Below, piece after piece: positions 25,471-33,832 of a stretch of DNA of 52,525 nt. Source of the stretch: JBBTTS01 sp038064135 (lineage in GTDB: Bacteria > Patescibacteriota > Saccharimonadia > Saccharimonadales > OMJO01); the NCBI GenBank assembly GCA_038064135.1, contig JBBTTS010000013.1, positions 1 to 52,525 of the forward strand, written 5' to 3'. Under the pieces are notes generated by a model that had not been told where the DNA came from, made no database searches, and was given only the letters and a program-made list of their open reading frames with translations. Both the position numbers and the translations under genes were made by a program. The stretch's first letter is position 1. The number at the start of each line of letters is the position of its first letter.

Positions 25471-26604
25471 CTACTTGATGTAATCGTGAAGTTTCTTAGC
25501 GTCCTTATGTTTTCTGAGTTTAGCTAGTGCCTTAGCTTCGATTTGTCGAATGCGCTCACGGGTGACACTAAACTCTTGGCCGACTTCTTCTAGCGTATGA
25601 TTGCGACCGTCCTCTAGACCAAATCGCAATTTTAAAATCTTTTGCTCGCGTTCGGTTAATGCTCCTAGCATATCTTTAACATGCTCTTTAAGTAGCTGGG
25701 TGGTGGCAGACTCTTCGGGGCTAATGGTGTCTTCGTCTTCGATAAAGTCTGCAAGAACACTATCTTCTTCGTCGTCGCGTACAGAGGCATCTAGACTGGA
25801 AATGTCTTGCTTAATCTTCATGATATGTTCGACTTTTTCGACTTCGATTTCCATGGCTTTGGCAATTTCATCGTTTGTAGGCTCACGATTATACTCTTGC
25901 GTAAGTCGACGTTGTGTTCGTAGCAATTTGTTAATTGTTTCCACCATGTGTACCGGTATTCGAATGGTGCGGGCTTGATCAGCAATAGCACGCGTAATAG
26001 CCTGGCGGATCCACCAGGTCGCATAGGTACTAAATTTAAAACCTTTGTCCGGGTCGAACTTTTCGACAGCACGTAGCAAGCCAGTGTTACCTTCTTGGAT
26101 AAGGTCGAGTAAATCTAGCCCACGGCCCACGTAGCGTTTAGCGATACTAACTACCAGCCTCATATTTGCTTCAGCCATTTTATCTTTTGCACCTTTACTT
26201 CCAGCAACAACTTCGTGTGCCAACTTTAGTTCTTCTTGGGCTGTAAGTAGAGGAATTTTACCTATTTCACGCAAGTATAACCGAACCGAGTCATCGGCGA
26301 TATCGTCAAGATAAACTTTTTCGTCGATTACAACCTCTTCACCATCTTCCGTCGTCCATTCGTCGCTTAATTCTTCGACTGCCGGGCCTGGCGTGCCAGT
26401 AATATCAATATTTGCGTCTGCCAGCTCGGTATAAAGCTGGTCCAAAATTTCAGCGTTCGTAGGCACGTCCGGAATACGTGAAAATATTTCACGCTGATCA
26501 ATTTTTTTATCTTTGATGGCTTTGGCAACTAGTTCATCTTTGGCCTGAACCAGCGCCCCATCAATTGCATGATCGTCAACAACTATAATGTCGTCATCTG
26601 CCAT
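25471..26604 (-). CDS. rpoD: Primary RNA polymerase sigma factor (sigma-70)
   Basis: 377 residues. An acidic N-terminal region is followed by region 1.2 (DSVRLYLREIGKIPLLT), region 2 with the promoter-melting segment (DLLDLIQEGNTGLLRAVEKF, FSTYATWWIRQAITRA), region 3, and region 4 with the -35-binding HTH (TLEEVGQEFSVTRERIRQIE). It starts 1 nt inside the end of dnaG, the well-known dnaG-rpoD arrangement, with a GGAGG ribosome site. The many near-perfect TATAAT boxes in this window fit recognition by this sigma. Confidence 0.96.
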   Translation of the reverse strand: MADDDIIVVDDHAIDGALVQAKDELVAKAIKDKKIDQREIFSRIPDVPTNAEILDQLYTELADANIDITGTPGPAVEELSDEWTTEDGEEVVIDEKVYLDDIADDSVRLYLREIGKIPLLTAQEELKLAHEVVAGSKGAKDKMAEANMRLVVSIAKRYVGRGLDLLDLIQEGNTGLLRAVEKFDPDKGFKFSTYATWWIRQAITRAIADQARTIRIPVHMVETINKLLRTQRRLTQEYNREPTNDEIAKAMEIEVEKVEHIMKIKQDISSLDASVRDDEEDSVLADFIEDEDTISPEESATTQLLKEHVKDMLGALTEREQKILKLRFGLEDGRNHTLEEVGQEFSVTRERIRQIEAKALAKLRKHKDAKKLHDYIK

Positions 26605-28364
26605 TATCTGCCTCCTTTGTGGCTTTTGAGTAATTGGTCGAGTTCTCGAACTTCGAGTAGAAGTGTTTCTGTTTGGCTTTCGTTAGCTGTTCGCAATGCG
26701 TGCGATAATCCAACTTTTTTAGTTTTGACGTATTCTTCTACCAACCTAGTCTGCAATCGGGCCGCTTCATTACGAAGCTCAAGCAATCCGAGACCCTGGT
26801 AGAGCTGTTCATACTGTAGAAGTAGAATTTTAACATAATCTGATATTTCATTCAAATCATCTGGCACTGTACCCTCAAATGCTAATTCGCCGTGTCCCAG
26901 TAAATAACTTAAAAGTTGTATTGCCTCATCATCGTATAGCATTTCAGGAGTAAGTGAATTTAAATTGAATCTTAGTGCAGGTTGTAGCAAGCAAACAGCC
27001 ATTAAGTGGTCCTGGACACGCTTTAATTCCAGTCTCTGTTTGTCGATTTGTTCGGGTTGGTTATGAATTGTTCGGTAAGTTTTTTTACCTTCTTTTAGCA
27101 AGCGCAATTCGTCGTGAACAGCTTCTTCGCTATAACCGAGTATAGCGGCAACTTTTTTTGCATAAAATCCTTGTTCACCAGCACTTTCTAACCTTTTAAC
27201 AGAGGCGAGTACTGCGTCTTTGAAAGTGTCTCGGCCTGCGTGAGTGGCTAAATCGGCGCGTATTTGATACTGAGAAATTAGCCAATCTAGTACATCCTGA
27301 TTAGCTAATATTGCTTGCTCCCAAAGCTTAGCGTCATGTCGAATCAGCTCGTCAGGGTCTTTACCTTGAGGGATGTCAATTATGCTTAAATTAACCCCTA
27401 ATTTTTCAGCTATCGGGATTGCCCTTTCGGTTGCCGCAATCCCGGCATCGTCTCGGTCGAATGCCAAGCGAATATCAGTACCAAAGCGTCCCAGTTCTTT
27501 CAAATGATTTTCAGTCATTGCAGTACCGGCTGTAGCAACAACATTCGTAACGCCTGCCTGATGGCTAGCAATTACGTCCAGATTACCCTCTACAATTACA
27601 GAAAATTTTTCTTTTCGAATCGATTCTTTGGCCAAATTCAAACCATATACATGACTGCTTTTGTCGTATAGCGCTGTCTGGGGGGTATTGAGATATTTAG
27701 GAGCATTTGGTTCATCTTTAAGTAATCTGGCCGTGAATCCAAGTGCCCTGCCTTGGCTATCCATCAGTGGAATCATAATTCTGCCCCTAAACATGTCGCC
27801 ATCACCGCGAAATCGCTGAGTAATGAGGCCGGATTGCGATAATTCTTTCGAAGTAAATTCGCGTTTTTTCATAAAATCTGTCAGGGCACTTCCAGTATTT
27901 GGAGCATAGCCCAAGCGAAAATCTAGGATGGTTTGTTTACTAAATCCGCGTGATTTTATCAGGTATCGCAGCGCTTCTTGGTTTTGGGTTAGTGACTTTT
28001 GGTAATACTTGGCAGCCAGTTCATTTGCTTCATATAACCTGTTTTTTATTTTAGAACTACTGGTAGCGTTCGGAGATGATCGATATTTAGATATATCAAG
28101 GCCAGCTTTTCGGGCCAAAAACTCTAGTGCTTCGCGAAAATCTAAACCCTCTACGTCCATCACAAAACTAAAAATGTTGCCACCTTTGCCGCTGCTAAAA
28201 TCGTGCCAAATTTGCTTTTCGGGACTAACCATAAAACTGGCAGTTTTTTCGTGGCTAAACGGGCTTAAGCCCTTAAAATTTCTACCGGCACGATTTAATT
28301 GGACGTATTCACCAATTACGTCCTCAATATTTAGCCGAGCTTTAATATCTTCCTTTAGATCCAT
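26604..28364 (-). CDS. dnaG: DNA primase without its zinc-binding cysteines
   Basis: 586 residues. The N-terminal domain keeps the CHC2 fold sequence (SPFSHEKTASFMVSPEKQ, WHDFSSGKGGNIF), but all four zinc ligands are replaced (Ser34, Ser37, Asp55, Ser58). The catalytic core (YAPNTG ... GRIMIPL) and TOPRIM motifs (VIVEGNLDVIA, DRDDAG) are intact. The C-terminal helicase-binding region is divergent. It makes RNA primers for replication. Overlap with rpoD shows an operon; TACTAT lies 7 nt before the ATG. Confidence 0.95.
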   Translation of the reverse strand: MDLKEDIKARLNIEDVIGEYVQLNRAGRNFKGLSPFSHEKTASFMVSPEKQIWHDFSSGKGGNIFSFVMDVEGLDFREALEFLARKAGLDISKYRSSPNATSSSKIKNRLYEANELAAKYYQKSLTQNQEALRYLIKSRGFSKQTILDFRLGYAPNTGSALTDFMKKREFTSKELSQSGLITQRFRGDGDMFRGRIMIPLMDSQGRALGFTARLLKDEPNAPKYLNTPQTALYDKSSHVYGLNLAKESIRKEKFSVIVEGNLDVIASHQAGVTNVVATAGTAMTENHLKELGRFGTDIRLAFDRDDAGIAATERAIPIAEKLGVNLSIIDIPQGKDPDELIRHDAKLWEQAILANQDVLDWLISQYQIRADLATHAGRDTFKDAVLASVKRLESAGEQGFYAKKVAAILGYSEEAVHDELRLLKEGKKTYRTIHNQPEQIDKQRLELKRVQDHLMAVCLLQPALRFNLNSLTPEMLYDDEAIQLLSYLLGHGELAFEGTVPDDLNEISDYVKILLLQYEQLYQGLGLLELRNEAARLQTRLVEEYVKTKKVGLSHALRTANESQTETLLLEVRELDQLLKSHKGGR

Positions 28365-28371
28365 CCTACGG

Positions 28372-28377
28372 ATAGTA
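28372..28377 (-). promoter_or_regulatory. -10 box of dnaG-rpoD (leaderless)
   Basis: A TACTAT on the minus strand lies 7 nt before the dnaG ATG. Confidence 0.4.
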
Positions 28378-28430
28378 TCTAGCAGTTAGATCCTACTGGC
28401 AAGAGTTAGCGCTTTGCTTTCCGATTGGCA

Positions 28431-29102
28431 CTAATTATTCTTTAGGTACTCCGCACCTTGAGCAACGTGGGTTGCTGAATATGCCGGATCTGATTCTATT
28501 TCACCAACAGGTCGAACCTGAAAGAAGTTGCCGCTACCTTCTTCGCTCAATCCGTATGCTCTAACTAGCGGGGTAGGATTAATATTTACATTTGCGATAA
28601 TAGACTCGCCATCACTACTTAAATTTTGGCCAAAGTAGGTTATAGACTCTACGTTGTTTTCACCTACTGCATACGCCGTTACTGGACTACCTTCACCTGC
28701 GTCAGAACCACGAGTTCGCTCAGCAACTGTTACGATGTCATTTGTTGGGTCTTCCGAGCGTCCATTAACATCAAGCTCTGTTGGGACACTAATAACTATT
28801 GGGTTTTCAATATTTATCTGTGATCCGTCTTTGAGCAATACAGCTGCAGTGATATCGTGCGCCACAGGTAAATAATGTTCTAGGGCTAACTCCTCAGCAA
28901 TTTCCATCTCTGCAGCCTTTGTAGCAGATGACTCCGCAATTTCACCGCTTGATGCAAAATATTCAACACCGGGTGTTTCCACCACTTTCTCGACTGCCTG
29001 TCCGCCAACTGCACCGGTTAATAGCAAAGCTCCTGCCATAGCGGCATTTCTTAGTCCTTTGCCACGTACTTTTCTATCTGGTTTTGGTGATCTTTCGCTC
29101 AT
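28431..29102 (-). CDS. Secreted or anchored protein, unknown
   Basis: 223 residues: a basic N-terminus, a short hydrophobic segment (about 19-35, AAMAGALLLTGAVGG) and an acidic exodomain rich in Glu, Asn and Val. No catalytic motif was found. AAGGAAAA about 8 nt before the ATG serves as ribosome site. Not recognised; an envelope-associated protein is the most that can be said. Confidence 0.65.
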   Translation of the reverse strand: MSERSPKPDRKVRGKGLRNAAMAGALLLTGAVGGQAVEKVVETPGVEYFASSGEIAESSATKAAEMEIAEELALEHYLPVAHDITAAVLLKDGSQINIENPIVISVPTELDVNGRSEDPTNDIVTVAERTRGSDAGEGSPVTAYAVGENNVESITYFGQNLSSDGESIIANVNINPTPLVRAYGLSEEGSGNFFQVRPVGEIESDPAYSATHVAQGAEYLKNN

Positions 29103-29229
29103 TTTTTTGTTTTCCTTATATTTTATTTTTGATTTGGATATTACAAATCTTATTGGGTATTATACTCTAACTTTGTAAATTTGTCAATTTACTGAAAAAT
29201 ATATCCTTAACCTAAAACTATATAGCTGA

Positions 29230-29235
29230 TATCAT
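29230..29235 (+). promoter_or_regulatory. -10 box of the 214-aa membrane protein (leaderless)
   Basis: A TATCAT lies 7 nt before the ATG at 29243 and only 1 nt before the in-frame ATG at 29237, so it favours the second ATG as start. Confidence 0.45.
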
Positions 29236-29242
29236 AATGCTT

Positions 29243-29887
29243 ATGAATCCGCAGCAAGTTCCATCATCACCACCACCTATTCCTGGTAGTCGACCTACAT
29301 CAGGCCACAACCCTTATGAATTCATAATGATTGAAAAATCACCTAAAAATGGTGGACTATTACCGCCAATAGGTTCTAAAACTGGTCGAATTGTAGTCTT
29401 TGTAATTGGACTAGTTATTTTACTAATTTTAGGGCTGGTTGTTTGGTCGCTTTTAGTTAGTGGCGGCAGAGGTGATGTAAAATTACATCTAACGCTTGCT
29501 CAGCAGCAGAGCGAACTGATTCGTGTTGCAAATATTGGGGTAGATAAGTCGAAAAGTAGTCAAGTAAAAAACTTAAGCACCATCACTTCGCAAACCCTAA
29601 CTTCCGATACCGCGGCGCTTGCTGCCATACAAAAAAAGCAAGGTATAAAACTAGATAAAAAAGAAATTGCATTGGGAAGAAATAAAAAGAACGACACTGC
29701 ATTAACAGAAGCAGAACAAAAAAATAAATTCGATGAAGTATTAAGCCAAATCTTGGTTCGTGATTTGGCTGCATACCAAAAATCACTTAAAGAACTTCAG
29801 GCATCATCGAACGGCAAAACTGAAGCCCAAGTTAAAAAACTAATCGATAACGTAAATTTATTGCTAGCTAAAGAATCTAAAGATTAA
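29243..29887 (+). CDS. Single-pass membrane protein with Pro-rich N-terminus and coiled-coil exodomain
   Basis: 214 residues from the second ATG, chosen because a TATCAT box sits 7 nt upstream. Order: a Pro-rich cytoplasmic N-terminus (residues about 1-45, SSPPPIPGSRP), one membrane helix (about 50-73, VVFVIGLVILLILGLVVW), and a Lys/Gln-rich, probably helical exodomain. No enzyme motif. Function unknown; a surface or septum structural role is possible. The end overlaps the convergent VanY-like gene by 11 nt. Confidence 0.75.
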   Translation: MNPQQVPSSPPPIPGSRPTSGHNPYEFIMIEKSPKNGGLLPPIGSKTGRIVVFVIGLVILLILGLVVWSLLVSGGRGDVKLHLTLAQQQSELIRVANIGVDKSKSSQVKNLSTITSQTLTSDTAALAAIQKKQGIKLDKKEIALGRNKKNDTALTEAEQKNKFDEVLSQILVRDLAAYQKSLKELQASSNGKTEAQVKKLIDNVNLLLAKESKD

Positions 29888-30620
29888 AAAACTCTTCCAT
29901 TGTTTGATCTGTTTTTGTTAGTTCTTGGGCAAGTTCGATGCCAATGTAACGCAAGTGCCACGGCTCATACTGGTAAGTGGTGATTGATTCCTTTCCATCC
30001 TGGTAGCGAATAATGAAACCATAAATAGCGGCGTTTTTTGCAACCCACTTTCCTTCTTCGGTTGCGCCAAAGCATATTTCTAGCTCGCATTTTTGGTCGA
30101 TTCGGCCCACATCTACAGCTAAACCTGTTTGATGCTCGCTAGTGCCTGGCCGCGCACTATAACGATCGGCTGCGACCTGACCGTCTTTGGCTACATAACT
30201 ATCATATAGCTGCTTTTGATAAGCTTGTGAGCGAAAGCCGCTAGCTAACATCAAGTCGTAGCCAGCAACCTTGGCACCAATGAACATTTTTTCCAAATCT
30301 GGTTGCATTTTTTTGCTCACATGCATTTGCTCGACAGATTTGGCTAGTCGCAGCTTAACATTTGGCACCACTAAATCATCTGGTTTATAACTATCTGGCA
30401 GAGGGCGAGCTTTATTGACCACCCGCCATAAACTATTGGCCTCGCTTATTGAATATTTGGTTTTGTCGAACCCAGAGGTAGAAGGCACTACAGGAGAAGG
30501 TTTCGATTGCTTAGGATTTGTTGAATTTAGTTGTAAATCATTTTTATTTGCCTGCCAAACCCGCCATCCAGCAAATCCAAGGCCAGCAAAAACGATTATT
30601 AGAATAATTAATTTTTTCAC
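29877..30620 (-). CDS. D-alanyl-D-alanine carboxypeptidase, VanY/M15B family
   Basis: 247 residues: an N-terminal membrane anchor (4-24), a Pro/Ser linker, then the M15 zinc peptidase domain with SGFRSQAYQ, SEHQTGLAVDVG (zinc His and Asp) and EPWHLRYIG (catalytic Glu and zinc His). It trims the last D-Ala from peptidoglycan stem peptides outside the membrane. Start is GTG. With the Rpf-like and CHAP proteins it makes a wall-remodelling set. Confidence 0.93.
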   Translation of the reverse strand: MKKLIILIIVFAGLGFAGWRVWQANKNDLQLNSTNPKQSKPSPVVPSTSGFDKTKYSISEANSLWRVVNKARPLPDSYKPDDLVVPNVKLRLAKSVEQMHVSKKMQPDLEKMFIGAKVAGYDLMLASGFRSQAYQKQLYDSYVAKDGQVAADRYSARPGTSEHQTGLAVDVGRIDQKCELEICFGATEEGKWVAKNAAIYGFIIRYQDGKESITTYQYEPWHLRYIGIELAQELTKTDQTMEEFFNL

Positions 30621-30715
30621 TAAAATAAGTATATAGCTCTATCCCAAAGTACGCTATTTTCTGGTATATTCTAATTTTATAAATCAGGTTAGAGGACATG
30701 TAGGCTCAACTGGGG

Positions 30716-30721
30716 TATACT
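30716..30721 (+). promoter_or_regulatory. -10 box of orn (leaderless)
   Basis: A TATACT lies 10 nt before the ATG at 30732; no ribosome site is visible. Confidence 0.4.
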
Positions 30722-30731
30722 AACTTACATT

Positions 30732-31280
30732 ATGAGTGAAAATGACAAAGATTCTGTGCCTACTAAACTGCTTTGGGTAGATCTGGAGATGACTGGTCTA
30801 GATTCCCAAAAAGATGTAATTTTAGAAGTCGCCGCAGAAGTAACCGACTTTAGTTTTAAAACCCTGGCCAGCTTTGAGGCAGTTATTAAACACCCCGAAT
30901 CAATAATTTCATCAAGTAACCCCTGGGCATTCGAACAGCACAACAAAAGCGGTTTGTTTGAGCGTATTCGAAATGATGGCCGACCAGATACCGAGGTTCA
31001 AGCCGAGCTTATTCAATTTATTGGCGAGCATTTTAATGGTGAGTCAGCAATCTTGGCCGGAAATTCGATTCATAATGACCGCTTGTTTATCCGTCGTTGG
31101 TGGCCCGATATCGAAGCCCTGCTGCACTACAGAATGCTAGATGTGAGTTCTTGGAAAATTGTTATGCAAGGAAAGTTTGGCGAGATATTTGAAAAAAAAG
31201 AAGTTCACCGAGCCTTTGACGACATCCAGGCCAGTATCGCCGAATTACAGCATTATTTAGACACCCTGCAAAGAAGTTAA
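30732..31280 (+). CDS. orn: Oligoribonuclease
   Basis: Orn degrades 2-5 nt RNA fragments, finishing RNA decay started by enzymes such as PNPase. The 182 residues have the DEDDh set: WVDLEMTGLD (Asp, Glu), GNSIHNDRLFI (Asp), and HRAFDDIQASI (His, Asp). Length matches the family. It is followed 3 nt later by a YjbR-type gene. With the DHH protein at 3434 apparently inactive, Orn may be the main nanoRNase here. Confidence 0.95.
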   Translation: MSENDKDSVPTKLLWVDLEMTGLDSQKDVILEVAAEVTDFSFKTLASFEAVIKHPESIISSSNPWAFEQHNKSGLFERIRNDGRPDTEVQAELIQFIGEHFNGESAILAGNSIHNDRLFIRRWWPDIEALLHYRMLDVSSWKIVMQGKFGEIFEKKEVHRAFDDIQASIAELQHYLDTLQRS

Positions 31281-31283
31281 ACT

Positions 31284-31643
31284 ATGGTAACCCATAAGCA
31301 CGTCGAAGAATACGTTTTAAGTATGCCGAACGCTGTTTTGGACTACCCGTTTGGCCAAGAAGTAGCGGTTTATAAAGTAAGCTCGAAAAGCGACGGAAAA
31401 ATGTTTGCACTAATAGCTGAAAATAAAAATCCGGTAAATATTAGCTTAAAGTGTGACCCAAAGCTGGCCGAAATATTACGAGAAAAATATGAATCGGTAA
31501 TGCCCGGGTATCACCTGAATAAAAAACATTGGAACACGATTATTCTAACTGGCCAGTTACCCTGGGAAGACGTTGAGGGCTTAATTCGCCACAGTTACGA
31601 TCTTGTAGTCGGAAATAAAAACGCCACCCCAACTTTTGATTAA
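31284..31643 (+). CDS. MmcQ/YjbR family protein
   Basis: 119 residues with the family signature: YPFGQEVAVYKV, KMFALIAE, SLKCDPKLAEILREKY, PGYHLNKKHWNTI. The family adopts a small fold with a CyaY-like DNA-binding surface, but its cellular role is unsettled. The 3-nt gap after orn indicates cotranscription. Confidence 0.9.
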   Translation: MVTHKHVEEYVLSMPNAVLDYPFGQEVAVYKVSSKSDGKMFALIAENKNPVNISLKCDPKLAEILREKYESVMPGYHLNKKHWNTIILTGQLPWEDVEGLIRHSYDLVVGNKNATPTFD

Positions 31644-31646
31644 AAT

Positions 31647-33035
31647 TTAAAAATTGTCGGACGTCAAAATAGTTACAGGTGTAAACTGATTTAGTAATTT
31701 AGTTACTCGGTCTGTTTGCGTCTCTACCGTAGTGCCGATTAGCGATTTGCCCATAGGCTCGGCTGCTTTATCTAACGGAAACATCGAAAAATTACGTCGT
31801 GCTAACAAGTTTTCGGCAGCTTTTTCAGCTTGGGTCCATTCGTAGTGCATATAAACCGGCATAAATTCTACTTTAGTAATTTTTTTACTAGCTACATCAA
31901 TTACCATGCTTGCAAAGCCTCCTATTAGAGCTTCGACTTCTAGCTGAGCATTTAAAAAATTACCAAGACTATACCACACGATTGTCTCTCGTCCGTCTTT
32001 GCCATTTAGTTTCTTAACTGGCTCCAAAAAGTGCGGACCATGTCCAACCACTATATCTGCCCCAAAGTCAGCCAGTTTTTGGGCAATCTGGTCTTGTTGG
32101 GCATTAACGCTAGGTGAATATTCTGTTCCCCAACGCATGCTAACTAACACTATATCTGATTTTGTTCGTGCTTCGGTAATTTGCCTTTGAGCTATTTCAT
32201 CGGCGTACATTGTTACGCCAAAACCGTTTGTTATGGGTTTGTTTGTATAGGTGCTATAACTAACAAAAGCAAACTTAACGCCATTTTTATCGAAATACTT
32301 AACTTTTTCTTTTTCTTCGGCACTGCGATTGGCGCCAGCCACAACAATTCCGTTTTTATTATCCCAAGCTGCAACAGTAGCTGTAACTAAATCTTGGCCT
32401 TTATCATTGGTATGATTAGTGCCTAAATTAATAACATTACAGCCAGCATCTTCAATTGCTTTCGGCCATTCTATAGGAGCATTAAAAACTGGAAATCCGC
32501 TATAACCAAAAGTCGCTCCGCCAGCTGGAGTAGACTGGTTACAAAATCTTACATCGGCCTTATTGAAATAAGGTTTAATGTTGGTAAGCATACTAGTAAA
32601 ATCATATCCACCGGCCGTCTTTCCCCGCTCCAATATTGCGCTGTGAGCTATCATGTCACCAGTTGCGACCAGTCGAACTATCGTGGGGGCAGCTGGAGTA
32701 TTTGTGTTGGCTTCTTTTCGGCTCAATTCATCGGGAGGGTTGGGTTGGCCATTACGATTAATGCTGTAAGTGTCACTGCCACCGGGGCCACGCTTTTTGT
32801 ACCACAAAAAGTAACCAGTTGTTGCACCGCCTCCTACTAGGACAATAAAAAATGTCGTTAATATAAAAAATCTTAACCATTTTTTTGGTTTCTTTTTTAT
32901 TGGATGCAAATAAAAAAGCGGCTCTGGGACACGCGGCTGAACCGGTGACGGTACTGGCCTTGCAGGAGTTGGTGCTGGTCGTTTTAGCGAAAGTTTTGGC
33001 GAGCTACCCGGACGTGGAGTATTTATATCGTACAC
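31647..33035 (-). CDS. CapA-type metallophosphoesterase, membrane-anchored
   Basis: 462 residues: a Pro-rich cytoplasmic N-terminus, one membrane helix (about 49-73), then a CapA/PGA_cap domain with ATGDMIAHSAI, LGTNHTNDKG and GHGPHFLEPV, where metal-binding Asp, Asn and His are conserved. Relatives act in poly-gamma-glutamate capsule synthesis or as surface phosphoesterases. No pgsB/C/A partners are nearby, so capsule synthesis is unproven. Start is GTG, 7 nt after msrB. Confidence 0.88.
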   Translation of the reverse strand: MYDINTPRPGSSPKLSLKRPAPTPARPVPSPVQPRVPEPLFYLHPIKKKPKKWLRFFILTTFFIVLVGGGATTGYFLWYKKRGPGGSDTYSINRNGQPNPPDELSRKEANTNTPAAPTIVRLVATGDMIAHSAILERGKTAGGYDFTSMLTNIKPYFNKADVRFCNQSTPAGGATFGYSGFPVFNAPIEWPKAIEDAGCNVINLGTNHTNDKGQDLVTATVAAWDNKNGIVVAGANRSAEEKEKVKYFDKNGVKFAFVSYSTYTNKPITNGFGVTMYADEIAQRQITEARTKSDIVLVSMRWGTEYSPSVNAQQDQIAQKLADFGADIVVGHGPHFLEPVKKLNGKDGRETIVWYSLGNFLNAQLEVEALIGGFASMVIDVASKKITKVEFMPVYMHYEWTQAEKAAENLLARRNFSMFPLDKAAEPMGKSLIGTTVETQTDRVTKLLNQFTPVTILTSDNF

Positions 33036-33042
33036 AATAGTA

Positions 33043-33453
33043 TTACTTTGACTCCGTTTTTGGCTGAAAATCCAAGCAAGTAGAGTTTATACAGTAATGC
33101 TTGCCTGTCGGCGTGTCGTTTACGCCATCAAATAAATGACCCAGATGACCTCCGCATTTAGCGCATTGCACTTCAGTACGTTCCATCCCCAGAGAACTGT
33201 CAGGGACTAACCTAACTGCTCCGGCCTTTGCAACATCAGCAAAACTCGGCCAGCCTTGAAGGCCTGGAGTTTTTGATTCGTGCTTTGCGCCGCTTAAAAA
33301 TAGCTCAGCCCCACAACCTGCACAAGTATATATTCCACTTTCGTTATTGTTTAAATGCTCGCCGCTAAAAGGAGCTTCGGTACCTTTTTGACGTAAAATT
33401 TCATACTGCTGGGGGGTGAGTAAATTTTTCCATTCTGTTTCAGTCTTTTGCAT
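33043..33453 (-). CDS. msrB: Peptide methionine-(R)-S-oxide reductase
   Basis: 136 residues with the MsrB fold: two CxxC zinc pairs (CAGCG, CAKCG), GWPSF, HLGHLFDG and the catalytic Cys in KHYCINS. It repairs R-methionine sulfoxide in proteins. It is the second gene of a minus-strand run mscL-msrB-capA-like, with 1-7 nt spacers. Confidence 0.96.
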   Translation of the reverse strand: MQKTETEWKNLLTPQQYEILRQKGTEAPFSGEHLNNNESGIYTCAGCGAELFLSGAKHESKTPGLQGWPSFADVAKAGAVRLVPDSSLGMERTEVQCAKCGGHLGHLFDGVNDTPTGKHYCINSTCLDFQPKTESK

Positions 33454-33454
33454 T

Positions 33455-33793
33455 TTACTTCTCTTTCTTGCGGTCTACTTTGTCCATTTTTAGCCAGTGA
33501 ACAACAACATAGATCACCGCTGCCACAGCCAGCAATCTAAGTACTGCATCTAATATTTTTCCGTATTCTATCGTAAGGGCCCTTGAACTATTAATAGACT
33601 TTTCGACCACTACCCATTTTAAATTGGCAAGATCAGTATCCCCCAAAATAAATCCAACAATAGGGTTAATAAAATTAGCTACTAATGCATTTGTTACTAC
33701 TGTAACCTGTGCACCAATTGCCAGACCTACGGCCAAGCCCACCACGCCTTGCTCTCGAACAAAATTCATAAAATTGCGTATTTGCTTGCCCAT
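33455..33793 (-). CDS. mscL: Large-conductance mechanosensitive channel
   Basis: 112 residues with the MscL layout: a short amphipathic N-terminus (FMNFVREQGVVGLAVGLAIG, pore helix M1), a periplasmic loop, M2 (LRLLAVAAVIYVVVHWL) and a charged C-terminal bundle. It opens under membrane tension to release solutes. The ribosome site AGGAG abuts a 10-bp hairpin (33801-33828) that contains the likely -10, so structure may affect expression. Confidence 0.95.
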   Translation of the reverse strand: MGKQIRNFMNFVREQGVVGLAVGLAIGAQVTVVTNALVANFINPIVGFILGDTDLANLKWVVVEKSINSSRALTIEYGKILDAVLRLLAVAAVIYVVVHWLKMDKVDRKKEK

Positions 33794-33800
33794 ATAACTC

Positions 33801-33828
33801 CTCTGTTATACCTTAGATTATAACAGAG
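33801..33828 (-). promoter_or_regulatory. Palindrome overlapping the mscL -10 and ribosome site
   Basis: Perfect 10-bp arms at 33801-33810 and 33819-33828. On the minus strand the first arm plus loop contains TATAAT, and the second arm runs into the mscL AGGAG. It could be an operator, a translation-controlling hairpin, or the terminator of the upstream gene. Confidence 0.55.
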
Positions 33829-33832
33829 GCGA

